Shown here: one piece after another, positions 1 to 12,531 of the stretch
How the letters are laid out: every line of letters begins with the position of its first letter
Numbering within the stretch: the stretch's first letter is position 1
From: Clarkia xantiana subsp. parviflora
Taxonomy: Eukaryota; Streptophyta; Magnoliopsida; Myrtales; Onagraceae
Reading direction: 5' to 3'
Assembly: GCA_036873135.1 (NCBI GenBank)
Contig: JAPTYO010000010.1
Span: 9,524,634 to 9,588,633, forward strand
DNA: 64,000 nucleotides
Notes under the pieces: generated by a model
Database searches by the model: none
Seen by the model: the letters and a program-made list of their open reading frames with translations, nothing else
Told to the model about the DNA's origin: nothing
Position numbers and translations under genes: made by a program

Positions 1-3000
1 CTTTGGGCTCAAGACCATCGGGGCAACCGGTGCAAGCATGACTAACGGGGTGGGAACGAGTCCCCATTTGGGCATGGCATCCATTCCCTCGTAACCCGTG
101 AGGACTCCGTTTGGGAGGCTGTAAGGGCTGGAGATTGCGGGTTGCCACGGGGCCATGGCACCCGACAAAGGATTAGTCGGGTGTGATGGGTTCGAGTCGG
201 GTCGAACCTTGAAGAATGTGATTGCAATCCTCTTGCTTGGAGAAGGGCACACAACGTGCCTTGCCATGTCAGCACTGTTTCCCCTCATCACCAGAAGAGA
301 TCTGCAAGTTGCCATGTCAGCACCCCTTATTTTGAGAAATTTTTGTTTGCCACTATTCCAACATGTGACAAGATGGCTCTAAGCCAATCACGTTCAAACA
401 CGTGTTAAATCAACTCTCTATTTCCACCACATGTCTGAACGTAATTGGCTATAACACACCGATAATTTTTTACCCATTTTTCTTACTTGGCGCTAAAAAA
501 GAAGATTTTTTTATTGAAATGGAGTGATTTGCTCATATTTTTCCTGATAACTAATCGCTACCTGAACTTTATTTGAAATCGACCATATTATAAGTAAGAA
601 AAAGGCTCTCAGCGACTCACCCGGGTTGAACTGAGAGCATAAGTGGTCCTTTATAGTTGCCATCACCATCGCTTACTAGAAAACGACCGAACACCATTGT
701 CGATTCGGAGAGGAAGAGGGTCAAGACGGGTTGGTCCAAATGGGGCGGTTTGAGGAACGGCTGTGAAAACTCGTCCTGCAAAAAAAATAAAAAAATAAAA
801 AAATATATTCAAACTTAAAAACCCGTAAAACCATTACAAATAGTCACCTCGTCGAAGAAATTGATGATGCAGCCATTAGGCTTTTTATACACAGGCAAGA
901 GCTGCCACTGAACAATGTGATCTATGACTCCTTGGAGAAGAGCCGGAATTGGCTGAATATTACCTGTAATTACAACTACACTAAATTCAGTAACAAGCTT
1001 AATTACTCGAGTAATTCATCGATTCGGCCATGATTTTATCGTACCGTTTTCAGTGGCATCGTCTTGAACATGTCCAAATATCGGAAGACCGAATTGCAGC
1101 AACTCTCGTTTGTTTCCCCTCATTTGCTTGTTGAAGAGAATGTACGTCTCACCTGTACCATATCAATGTTCAATCAGATACAACTATTTAATTTTTTTTT
1201 TTATAAAAAAACGACTGATTATCGATGTTCGATCAGATACAATCAATAATCATAAATTTTTTTTTAAAAAAAATAGACACCTGAGAGTTCTCCGTTCTGA
1301 CCGGCAGAACGGAGTTCGTTTACGTAGTTGGACAATTTGGAAAGCTCGGATTCAGTGAAGATGTTGTCGAACTTCTTCAGTCCCTTAACGACGTTCACCT
1401 GCCAATTTGAATTGTTCGATCAATAACAGTCGATCGATTTTTTTGTTAATAATTAATTAAATTAAAACACGGTATGTTGTGAAAAACATGATAGAAATAA
1501 TAATATAACGTAAGAATGGACTCGCCATGTGCCCTTTCACTGGCTCCTTGGCTGAGAAACCTTTTGACACTTTGATCTGAGACGAGCGGGACCCGCACTC
1601 ATCATGGTTCGAGCAAAGCTCGATTATGTCCGGCACCGGCTGCATTTCATGTGATCCTATTTTTTAAATTGAGCCAAAAAAAAAAAATACATTAAAAAAA
1701 TAATAAATTGTGTAGCAGTTCATTTTTAATATTATTACAAAAAACTGGCTTCATAACATGATGTGCATTTATAAGGTTAGTCAATGTGTTCAATTTAATG
1801 TTCATCTACGCTTTGAGTTCTAAACTTGTTAGAGCCTTGAATATAGAAAAAAAATATATATATTTATGACAAACAATTTACTCTAACAAACTGACATCAG
1901 TGCAAGCCTAAATTATTTTAGGCATAGATTAAATAAATTATAAACCTACAAATTGACAATTTTTATATTTCCATTGTTTAATAATAGCTATATATTTGTC
2001 TCCACCAGAAGATCTTCGGGTTGACTGGCCAGCAAGCACGGACCCACCAACCCGTTGTTGTTCGGGTCAGTCCGACGCCAAACCGGTTTTTACTTTGGGA
2101 TCACCACCCACCCGGATCCGATAACCTACCAACCACAAGCTACCACCAGCTTTTCCAAGTATTGAATAAACTATTTTTCTTTTTGATAAAGTTAAAATTA
2201 GGAAAAAGTCAAAAGGGAAATTAAATTTAAAAATAAAAATAAAAAATAGTGTCACACATCTCAAAATCATCAATATCAACGTCATTGAAGCCGCCGCCCC
2301 ACTGAGCTAACCGTATTCGTGCCTGTACCCTAACCTAAACACTTCTGATATCTCCACCTAGAGGACCGAGCCTCAAACTCCTTAAAAGTCTAATACCAAT
2401 TTTTATTTTTATTTTAAAATTCAAACTAAAAAACTTCCAAAATACTCCCAACTCATAAATTAATAACTAATTGAAATTTTTCACAAAAATCACGTTTGAC
2501 GCTATTGGAAAATGGAAACTGCATTAGCAAAGATTTCTTACGTAATTATCCCAAAAAAAATAAAAAAATCACTCGACTTTCCTATTATTAATTTATAGGG
2601 TTTAGTAATTTAGAAAGAAAAATCTAATTCAAACACCACCTTAGTAGGACTACCAAAAACAACACCTATTAAGATTTTTTTTTAAACACCTAAAAAAAAT
2701 ATATGCCATGCCCACCTTGGGAATATCCCAATTGCCACCAACTTTATGCTCATCTTTTCCCCCACTTTATATGAACCAAAAATTTCCTTAAATCATTTTA
2801 TACCTAATTATTTATCATAATAAAAATAATAGCATAGGATCCACTCATTGTATTTATTGGTCACAAATTGAGCAATAATTTATATATTACTGACTAATTA
2901 TGTGCAAGTATATATTATATTATTCAAGATATGGTACGAGCTGTATTCGACTTACCTAAGTAACACCACGGAAAACAATAAAATGTTGCACTTTATAGAT

Positions 3001-4269
3001 TATGTCATCATCTTTTACCTATGTACTTAATTGTACATTTTTTAATCTAATTAATTACTAATTAAATTCTTAAAAAAATATATATTCAACTTTCACATGC
3101 ACATCTATCCAACTTCACACTATACCTATTCTTTACTCGTGATTTGGAAAATTAAAAATAGAAAATCATTGCTCGTGAAAAGATTGTCTGGAACCTTCCT
3201 GAGAAAGATGGTCTCTAAACGGCAGCGGACAGTTGAATTATTGTTCAAGAAATAATTATAAGGGTTAATCAGGAGGCCCCCCCTAAGAAAATGGAGGAAA
3301 GATCTCTTTTTTCTTAAGCAGAAACAGAAGAATCAAAAAATAATTTTCTTTTCCTCACCCATGAATTAAATATTGTTTCTGGCATTTGAAAAATATAAGG
3401 AGTAGAAGAATCTGATGTCAACTTAGCCATGCGCATGTGGTTGAATTGAAAGCCTCTGTTTTCTTTTTAAGAATGCTCTGTTTTTTATAAGGATGCTCTG
3501 TCTCTATACAGACATCATTAATGAACTCTATGAACAAAGATTGCAGGTGAAATTCTGTTCTATAAATAAATTTTCAAAATTTGATAGATTTTAGGGCCTT
3601 TCTTCATTTTATATCCAGGCAAAAATAAATAAATGGTAAAAGATTCTGTTGTACGAAGCTGTTCTTGATGTTCAGAAACAAATCTTGGAGGAATTTCAAG
3701 AATTGTCGTAAAAATCATAAATTTCTAAAGAGGACATAAAGAAACAAGACAATTGATTGATACTTACCTGTGTCGGTAATATCGCTGTTTGGTGAATCAT
3801 CTTCCTCGTCAATGACCTCGCCATTGACGCTGCCATTACTTTCCTCCTTTTTCTCATCATCCAAACAAGACTTACCCTCCTTCTTCACCTCCTTCTCCTC
3901 CTCCGCCGCAGCAAGATCGCACCTTTTCTCCCCTTCATCGACGGGGGTGTCCTCCCCGAGCTTCTTCCCCGTCACTCGGCTGAGCTCCATCGCCACGTCA
4001 GCGATGGAGTGGTACTTCTGCATCTGCAGCACCGGGATCCAGTTCATCCTCCGGCGGTGCACCGCCGTGAACACCGCCTCGTACTCCGCTCCTCCGAGCT
4101 GGGCCAGGTGGCCGCATAGCGCGTCGATGATCGCGTTGGCCGCCGCGAACTCGCCGCGGAACCAGGAAATGATCGCGTCTTTCGCGAAGGCGTCGGTCAC
4201 CAGGACCGGCGGCTGCACCGGCGGAGCCCTGTCGGCCGGCGATGCAGGTCCCACCATTGCCATCGACAT
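1..4269 (-). CDS. ALKBH10B: ALKBH10-type RNA m6A demethylase (2OG-Fe(II) oxygenase), 3' end outside window
   Basis: Family members remove N6-methyladenosine from mRNA and influence flowering in Arabidopsis. Exons read on the minus strand: 3768-4269, 1526-1656, 1281-1398, 1045-1152, 848-963, 621-775 and <1-301; all phases join, giving about 477 residues before the window edge. Exon 1 has the conserved N-terminal region (FAKDAIISWFRGEFAAANAI and WIPVLQMQKYHS) followed by a charged Lys/Glu-rich linker. The AlkB core shows H337-L-D339 in PPHLDQP, then distal H392 in MARHV and R401 in KRIAITFF, so the iron and 2-oxoglutarate ligands are present. The open frame runs to 4272 only through a TTG; the first ATG is at 4269. 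Intron 1 is about 2.1 kb. Intron 2 uses a GC donor. The identity as ALKBH10 is firm; the A/B assignment is inferred. Confidence 0.93.
1399..1525 (-). other. GC-AG intron in the ALKBH10 gene
   Basis: Exon 2 ends in ...GGGCACATG and the intron begins GCGAGT; it ends TTGGCAG before GTGAACGTC. Phase 0 on both sides gives KGHM followed by VNVVKGL, the expected conserved order. The nearest GT, four bases downstream, would shift the frame. All the other junctions of this gene are GT-AG. Confidence 0.8.
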
Positions 4270-4931
4270 CAACTTTTCCTAAGTTTTTGGGGTGTGGTTT
4301 CAAGAAACTTTCTAGTGAGAGAAAACGGAAGGTTTTTAGAGAGAGAAACGCAGGCCCAATGCTGAAAGAACAAGGCTTTTACCGGGACTGCAATTTATAC
4401 TGCGTTGGCGCTTTTCCAAAGGTGGCACTGTCCGTACCCGGTGGGACCCGGAAGTGACACGGTGGCGGTGAAAAGGTTGGTGACGTGTCAGGAGAACATT
4501 GAAAGGAGTGAAGGTTGGTTAGCATCGATCGTTAGACAGACACAGTATTCATTCTTGGAGAAGAAGGTAGGATTAGGAACAGAAGATGTAAGTAGAATTA
4601 CGAAATTACCCCTGTGGTAGTTTGAAATTAAGATTCATCAAGTTAAGTTAGGGTTAAAATAACTAGGGTGCACGTGTCGTGTCTGCTGGTGAAAAACATA
4701 AGGCTTTAAACGTGGTAAAAATAATTACCACATGATGCAGATATGGGGATTGAGAATTGAGATCTCTGAATTATTAGGAAATCTAAATAAGGGTTTTCTA
4801 TCGTATAAATTTCGATTTCAATAACTTGGACTCCAATATATATATATATATATATATCAAAGATAACTAAATTAATGTCTATTACATTATAAGATATACT
4901 TTTTAAATATTGGATCCGGACATTATATTAA
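4270..4931 (-). promoter_or_regulatory. 5' flank of the ALKBH10 gene
   Basis: The stretch next to the start codon is rich in GAGA (about 4310-4350 on the plus strand), as is common in plant 5' leaders. A TGGGCC motif (site II type, read on the minus strand) lies at 4353-4358. Beyond about 4620 the sequence is AT-rich, with a (TA)n run near 4838-4857. No other gene is seen. Confidence 0.4.
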
Positions 4932-5729
4932 GGGTTAATGGTCTATTTCATATCACATATTTTTCACGAAATCCACTATTCATGTCGGATGTTTTTTTGT
5001 ACAGATTTGGTACCAAACGTTTTCATTTTATACCGTTTTCATACCTTAGGCTAGGTCTGCCTAGGTTAATTTGGGTTAAGGGTTCGATATTGAAATTTTA
5101 TGACTAAATTGAACAAATAAAAAGTTATAAATGTATTAGATGGACTAAATTGAACAAAATTAGAAGTTTAGACCACTCACGTGCACAACACATGACTTTT
5201 ATGGGCTCGACGAAGTGGGATAGCCGAGCCCTTTCCTTTTATGATACTCAAACTGCTAACAAAAGTCCAGCTCTGTAAGCCAAACCTTATGCCAAAAGGG
5301 GATCCGCACCATTCAAGGTATGAACAGAAGCCGCAAAAACTTGGTTGTTGACATACCACCGGTATGAGAATGATGCATAATTATTTTCGTATCGGAGGAT
5401 TAGCGGTCGCTTCATGGGCGTTGCCCCGTTCCCTAATCAGATGTTTGGACGTGAGCTATACTCCGCGAGGAGCCAAACGAGAACGTAACCTGCCGGGCGT
5501 AACAAACCAGTATGAATGAGAGACTAGCATACCTTATTGATGAGCCCTTTCTGTCTATACGATACGAGAAAAACGAGACTAACGGCAAAATGACGGAACT
5601 TTAACGGAGGTATGAAAACAGAACAAAATTGACACGTTTGTTACCAAATTGGTTATTAAAAAAAAAACAACATCTAGTATAAACAATGGATTTCGTGCAA
5701 ACATATTGTATGAAGTGGACCATTAACCC
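4932..5729. mobile_element. Non-autonomous inverted-repeat element 1 with 9-bp TSD (Mutator-like)
   Basis: The element starts GGGTTAATGGTC and ends GACCATTAACCC. It is flanked by a perfect 9-bp direct repeat TTATATTAA (4923-4931 and 5730-5738). Similarity between the two arms is clear over roughly the outer 150 bp. Inside are the GACTAAATTGAACAAA motifs shared with the elements at 11541 and 16520. No transposase frame is visible. A 9-bp duplication is the usual size for Mutator-superfamily elements, so the class is an inference from TSD length and terminal inverted repeats. Confidence 0.85.
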
Positions 5730-6017
5730 TTATATTAATTATTATCCTCTTTATGTTTCATCTTTCATTTAAATTGGTAAATGTCGGTGTTTGGAACTCG
5801 TTCTTAATGTAATAAGAAGTAATTACAGGAAACAATGAATAGTGTCCAATTTTTTTATTTTATTAATAAAATGGTTAATTACTAATAAACTGTATGAAGT
5901 TTGACCAATATTGAAAATTGGTGTTTTAAATTTAAAATATTAAAATGGACAGTCTTAGGTTTTATTTTTGTTGAAATTTGGTGGCCCATTTTCCTCTCAT
6001 TTCAATCATTCCCATCA

Positions 6018-6044
6018 ACTCACTCACTCACTCACTCACTCACT
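6018..6044. repeat. (CTCA)n microsatellite
   Basis: About seven perfect copies of a CTCA tetranucleotide are visible. Confidence 0.9.
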
Positions 6045-6991
6045 TATAATCCATCACTCTTTACTTTTTACAAAATCTTCAAATTTTACCAAAAAGTTGA
6101 ACATCTGAAAGAAAATGTTTTCAGGAGAGTGGTGAGAAGCGATTTCCAGCGACAACGGAACGATTAATTGCGCAGATGAGCCCAATTTTTTAAGTGACGG
6201 TCTCGGAAATGTGACAAGAAGAGAGCGTCCATTGGAGCTCGAAATTGATAGTCGGTTTCGTTAGGATTGACTTATCTAAAGTAATCACACCGAGACACCA
6301 AATTTCAACCAAAATGAAACATGAAACACCCAATTTGAAAGGCAGACACTGAATTTCAACATGGGCAAATTTCAGACACTTTATTATAGTAATTATCCAT
6401 TAATAAAATTGATTAATATAGTTTTCTTATAAGGACAGAAGTGCTTATGTAACGTATATATATAACATAAGATGGGAAGGTTTGTTGGTTGACGAGGCCA
6501 CATTATAAGCTACTATGGTAAAGTGGAAATGTTTATTGTTTTAAAAATTCAACGGAAAGTAATTAATTTGACTTGGAAAAGCTACTATCCTCCGTCTTTG
6601 ACTACATATATGGCACAGAAATATGATATACTTGGGTAAGGGTTACCGTACTTATGATTAACTAATTACTATGCATATCGCACTGACTTTTATTTAAATA
6701 GAAATTAATGTTCTAATATTATTGAATTACTTTTTGCTCAAATATTTATTTTTAAATTAATATATTTGAAGTTTATTTACATTTTTTTTATTAAGTTGTT
6801 ACAACAATAATGTACCCCGGTAACAAAACATATATTGTTGAGAAACTATTCCGTCCTATTTTCACGTGGAAACAAAATGATCATAAATAAATTATATTAA
6901 TGTACAAAAATTGTGACTCTTTATTTAGTTAATAATATAGTAGACAAAAGTAAATAAACTGAGTCACGCGATACAATAACACATATGTTGT

Positions 6992-7087
6992 ATTTCCATC
7001 TATTATTTTTAACTAGTCAATGGCACGTGTTTTGCGTGGAATTTCCATCTATTATTTTTAACTAGTTAATGATCTACGTTTTGCGCG
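6992..7087. repeat. Twofold direct repeat, unit about 48 bp
   Basis: Two adjacent copies start with ATTTCCATCTATTATTTTTA, followed by ACTAGT(C/T)AATG and a diverged TTTTGCG(T/C)GGAA. It is probably a remnant of a dispersed repeat. Confidence 0.7.
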
Positions 7088-9075
7088 GAATTATACTCAG
7101 TTAAAAACTGATATTAGAATATCACTGGTTTGCTTTTGCGGGGAAATCCAATTTTAAAAATAATTAACTAATATGTTAAAAAACATGCATTTTTTTTATT
7201 ATCTTGTACAGTGATGTACGTAACTTAAAATATATGATATCATATATCATTCAAAAGATTTTCATATCTACAGCCACATGCAAAAGAACCATTTGTAAAA
7301 TAAAAGTATTGTATAAAAAGTTATCACTATTTGATTTCGATATTCAATGTAATATATATATATTAAATTTATATAATTTAATTAAATAATTTTTTTTTGT
7401 TTCATTTTAAAATTCAGAATTTTCGGTTGTGCCATATAGTATAATATTATACATTTGGAGATAAAAAAAATCTATAATTAATTTTAAATGTTAGAATCAC
7501 CAATTTCGAGGCGTGACATTATTTATTTTAATCAAACATAATTATATTTCTTTAAATTTAACAAAGAAAAAATATATTTCTTAAAAATTTGCATAGCTTC
7601 TTTATAAAAATAGAAGAAAAAAAATGCATGAATTAGATAAAATGAAAGGTCATCCTTCTCACTTAAAATAGATAGCCTAAATCACGCAGTTCACGTTTAT
7701 TGAAAAAATAAAATTACGAGTATTGCCATGTACATGTGGGTGGTGCGAACCACCATTTAGACTCCTTAATCGTGAAGCAGGTCTTTGATGGAGGGCGCGG
7801 ACGGTGGACCCACTTGAGCACGAGGCTACATTTAAAAATAATAATTAGGTTTTTTTTTTTAAATAAAATAAAATTGAACAGAAAATATTTAGTGAAATGT
7901 ATATTATTTTTCATGCGCAAAATTAGAGTATACTTAAAGTTTAAAAAATGTATCAAACTCACATTAAGAAGTCTAATAAATTAAGTTAAAGATTGTACCG
8001 TTGTAAAACTAGAGAGTTTAAAGTTTAAAATGTATTATAATGTGTCATATCAGTTTCCACGTCTTTTAATTATATTTTATTTCTACAAAATATATTAATT
8101 TAATTTAATTTACAATAATATTATTTACTCTTAAATATTATAATTAAATAATCATCACATTTTCTACGATAATATGATTTATAAACAAATTTGTTGTTAA
8201 AGTAGAGATGTTAACCTTCAAAATGACATGTGACATCGTACATTAAAACTTACATACACCATTATAACATAACAAGATGAATATGTTCATTTAACATTAC
8301 TAATTTAAAAAAATGAGTTGCAATTCAGTAATTTTATTTTATATTTTGGCCAAGACGATAAGTTTAATTAAACTTAATGTTTTATATATGAATATAATCA
8401 CGCACAAAGCGCAGTCAGTAACTAAAATATACATATATTATGGGTCTTTTGCTAGATACCTTCTCTTATATATTTGCTTTTCTAAAATATTTATACAATA
8501 AAACCTTTTATTTTGATGAGGAAGGGTATTGTATGAAATTGTAGGGGGCACCCCACGACTCGTACCAGAAGTGGGCAGAAACTCTTGGTGGAAATAATTT
8601 CAATGTAGCATATATAGTGTAAGACTTAAGCTTTGATAGGCTAGGATACTTTAATTTCACAAATCTTACTAAATAAAACAAATGATCGAAACTACCAAAT
8701 ATGGAAGAATATATATAGAACTACTTCTTTAATTAGTTTGGTTGGATACTAATTTAATCTTGATAAGATCTAACTTTTACTTTGAATAAAATTGCTCCTT
8801 CATTATGTTTGGTTAGATTCTAATTTAATCTTGATAAGAAAAAGACTTCTAAAATTAATATATATCTAGTTAGGTGTAATTGGATGGAATAAAAATGTCT
8901 CCTTTAACTATGGTATTGGTTTTCGTTTATAATCTTGATTGATGAGATTTTATCATTATAATTTTGTACGGAAATGAAATGGGAGTTAGTAGTAATGTCA
9001 GCAGGACTCAAAATTAATAAAAACAAATTTATGAAAAAAAGGCTCAATATAAATCAATAGTTAGGTAATTAGGCA

Positions 9076-9111
<36 letters not shown>
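9076..9111. repeat. (AAT)n microsatellite
   Basis: About twelve copies of an AAT trinucleotide. Confidence 0.9.
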
Positions 9112-9112
<1 letters not shown>

Positions 9113-9581
9113 TAATAATTAATAATTATAATGAATGAGTGAAAAGAGTGGAGGAGAAGAGCTAGCCGTGTTGGTGGCCACCGAAGCGCATTTTGCACAT
9201 GCAGACGATGCCCTTTCCACCACCACAAAAGACACTAGCCAACGGCACCACATCTGCACCCCTAATTAAATGTAAAACTATTAAATATAAACACATCATG
9301 TTATAAATACATTGCGCAGTCATTTTTTAAAGATAATTAAATTCATATTTATATATACTAATAAGTGTTTTAGTTTGCATTGAGTAGAATCAGCTTCCAT
9401 ATATAGCTTGGAGCCAAATAATAAATGATTCATGAGGCTTTCAACACTATCATCATTTAGTTAATAAATAAAAAGAGATGAATATATAATAACTAATAAA
9501 GACTAATAAATTTCAGTTGGCAAAAAAAAAAAAGACTAAAATAAAGCTAAGCATAAAGGTCTTCCATCAATTAATATGTCT

Positions 9582-9736
9582 CAACCCAAGGTTGGTTGGA
9601 CCAACTGGTAAAGCGAGATGTGTTCCCCGTGGGCGACCCGAGGTCGAAACCCGCCGGAGACGCCGCCTTGGGGAGGACTTTAACCTTAACGCTCCCGGTC
9701 CGAACTTGCGAAAGCAATGTAAATATATCAAAAAAA
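9582..9736 (+). mobile_element. tRNA-derived SINE with 13-bp target-site duplication
   Basis: The 155-bp GC-richer insert has a pol III A-box-like segment (TTGGACCAACTGG, about 9595-9607) and a B-box-like segment (GGTCGAAACCC, 9642-9652), spaced as in a tRNA. It ends in an A-rich tail. A perfect 13-bp direct repeat AATTAATATGTCT flanks it at 9569-9581 and 9737-9749, the hallmark of LINE-mediated retroposition. It is not an intact tRNA gene, because the acceptor stem and anticodon arm cannot be folded from it by eye. Confidence 0.85.
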
Positions 9737-9749
9737 AATTAATATGTCT

Positions 9750-11366
9750 ACGTTGAGAAATTGAATGTGTATAGAGTATAGACATTGTGCACACTCATAA
9801 TTAATGACGGATTCAATAATAATGAATGTGGTGTGTACAAAAAAAAAAATATTAAACAATTTTGAATTTTTTTTCAAAGACTGTGTACTGAAATATGCAC
9901 GTCAAAAGTAATCTAAATTCGCGTCTTAATGCACCTTCCCAATCCACGAGACTAAAAATTATTTGTTTCATGGGAACGTAATTAGTATGTATTTACCGAT
10001 TGTCGAATATTATAAGAAGATTCCTTTTTTTTTTTTTTCCAACTATAGAATGGCTAAGTGATGTTTTTTTTTTTTTTTACTAAAACTTTGTAAATAATCA
10101 TCACATTCATAATCCGTTAACGTAGTTCCACCAGCAATCTAATATAGTCAAAATACTCATCTTTAAACTAAATTTTACACACATTCACTTATGTCTAATG
10201 CGATTTTGAATAGAAACAACACATGAAAGCATTGTTTACCATTAGATCATCGCTACCAATAGTTATAATAATGATATAATATTTGTTTTAGCTGCATAGA
10301 ATAGAATCTGCTTTTATTGGAGCTGGCAAATCAAATATTCGAATTAAACAGTCAAATATTACTACTGTTATTGTCTTGGTTGACTTGTTGGAAATATATA
10401 AGGTTTTGTATATATATACATATAGACTCGATCGATCTGACGTTGTTATCTTATATTATGGCCGAAATTGTGAATAAAAAATATCTATGTATATATGCAA
10501 AACACTTATTTTTATATGTGTCCTTGTGTACACATCAATTAAGAGTCGGAAATAAATAGTCGCCCCGCCCTTTAAGCTATTGAAATAAATTATTATAACG
10601 TTTTCTTTATGGTGGATATCTAAAAGTTTTATTCGTATTATAATAAAATGATGATATTCCACTTTGGTATAAAAAGTAAGCCTTTCTTTTGTCCAAAATA
10701 AAATAAACATTGCAAATAGTAGGGAAAAAAGTGAAGAACTTTCTAATTAATCTGATCTGATATATTTTAAGTATATTATTGTATAACAAATTAATAAATA
10801 ATAATAAGAGTTATACATTTTTTTGATACATTAATTTAAAATAAATCATTATACAAAAGTGCAAATAAATAACTATTATAATTTAAATTCTCATTAACTA
10901 ATAGTAGAGAGAGGTAGTAGAAACTCATGCATATTGCAATATATAGGTGATAGATATAGTCTCCACTTATCAAAGTTGTTAAATTATCTTCTTCCTTTTC
11001 TTGAGGGAATAGAGTTCTTCACTCTTTAAATAACTTAGTATTCATGCTTCTCTGTCACTATCATTTCTGATCCTTTTTGGCAAATTAAAGCCATGAAAAA
11101 GAAAGATTCCTGAAAGTTTTCTGGATCGAATTTAAACACGTACGAAGCCGATTAATTAGCGAAAAACAAACCCGATAAACATTTGATTTGTTTAGCTTTA
11201 GAAAGACTATGTTCTTAGTTGTACATGGAGACATCCTTCTTGACTCAAAGGAATCAAAGCTAGCTTCTATTATATTATATATATACATATGCAAGCTTTA
11301 CTAGATTCTTTATAATCAACACAAAGGACTAATTATGATATTTAGAAAGAATGGAAAAAGTAGGGT
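9750..11366. other. AT-rich intergenic DNA, no gene seen
   Basis: Long T runs (about 10026-10040 and 10063-10078), short overlapping frames without recognisable domains and AT-rich sequence. I see nothing supportable here. Confidence 0.6.
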
Positions 11367-12434
11367 TTTTCTAGCCATAAGCACTATGTTTGTGCTAGTT
11401 TTATTAACAGGGTGTACTTAATTGTAATATTTTAAAAACTTTAAAATTATGAATTTTTACCTACACTTAATATTTGTATCATAACTTAATGATATCAATT
11501 TTCCTCTAGGGCTCACCTTTATTGCAATAGAAAAATATAAGGGTTAAAGGTACTTTTCATACCACATGTTTGGCTGAATGTGGCTTTTAGTATCAGATGT
11601 TTGGTTTTGTATACTTTTGGTACCAAACGTTTGAAAAAATGTGGCTTTTGGTACATCCGTTAGTAGGCCGTTAGTTTTTTCCGTTAAGTGACATGTGCAA
11701 GTCACGTGACCGACCCTAAACTTTCGATTTTGTTCAATTTAGTCCCTCAAATATATTCATAACTTTTAATTTGTTTAATTTAGTCCCAAAACTTCAAAAT
11801 CAATTCCAATTGATTCATCGAACCCAATTGACCTAGCCGGACCTAGCCTAGGGCTAGGTCCGAACCTGGGTTGGGGTCGCCGGGCCCAGCCAACCCTGAC
11901 CCAGCGTCGGACCTAGCCCTAGGCTAGGTCCGGCTAGGTCAATTGGGACCTAGCCCAAATTCGACCCAAATTGGGCTAGGTCCCAATTGACCTAGCCGGA
12001 CCTAGCCTAGGGCTAGGTCCGACCTTGGGTCGGGTTTGGCTGGGTCCAGCGACCCCGAACCAGGGTCGGACCTAGCCCTATGCTAGGTCCGGCTAGGTCA
12101 ATTGGGTTCAATGGTTAAATTGGAATTGATTTTGAAGTTTTAGGACTAAATTAAAAGTTAGGAATATATTTGAGGGACTAAATTGAATAAAATCGAAATT
12201 TTAGGGTCGGTCACGTGACTTGCACATGTCACTTAACGAAAAAAACTAATGGCCAACTAACGGATGTACCAAAAACCACATTTTTTCAAACGTTTGGTAC
12301 CAAAAGTATACAAAACCAAACATCCGGTACTAAAAGCCACATTCGGCCAAACATGTGGTATGAAAAGTACCTTTAACCCAAAATATAAAAATTAGTAACA
12401 TGAGTATGGTGCTTGTGGAGCATATAGTAGAAAT
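11367..12434. mobile_element. Family S small inverted-repeat element, copy A, split by a nested insertion
   Basis: The left part (11367-11540) begins TTTTTCTAGCCATAAGCAC. The right part (12389-12434) ends GCTTGTGGAGCATATAGTAG. Without the insert at 11541-12379 the sequence is collinear with copies at about 14993-15229 and 19408-19648, which share ACTTAATTGTAA, a TATCAATTT block and AATAGAAAAATA. It is a non-autonomous element of unknown superfamily. Confidence 0.7.
11541..12379. mobile_element. Palindromic inverted-repeat element 2 with 9-bp TSD (Mutator-like)
   Basis: It starts GGGTTAAAGGTACTTTTCAT and ends with the inverted counterpart ...AAAGTACCTTTAACCC. The flanks are a perfect 9-bp repeat AAAATATAA (11532-11540 and 12380-12388). 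The left and right halves are near-complete reverse complements with the centre near 11960, so the whole 839-bp element can fold into one hairpin. The core carries repeats of GGACCTAGCC and its complement. No transposase is encoded. Confidence 0.9.
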
Positions 12435-12531
12435 GTTCGAAAAACTACGTGGTTGGTACCTGTCAACCCTAAATCTAAATGTAAATTCAGTCCTCAATCT
12501 CAAATTTTATGCATTTTCATTTTGAACCAGT

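Larger units (their letters stand above)
5739..9568. other. AT-rich intergenic DNA, no gene seen
   Basis: No reading frame here looks conserved. It contains a (CTCA)n run at about 6018-6044, a twofold direct repeat at 6992-7087 and an (AAT)n run at 9076-9111. The rest is AT-rich, with long homopolymer runs. A GC-richer patch at about 9150-9250 has no recognisable product. Confidence 0.6.

Noticed and set aside
3770..4282. 170-codon plus-strand frame rich in Ser
   Set aside because: It is the antisense shadow of ALKBH10 exon 1, whose protein is clearly conserved.
9582..9736. tRNA gene
   Set aside because: Box-like motifs are present but no cloverleaf or acceptor stem, and the flanking 13-bp TSD with an A-rich tail fits a SINE.
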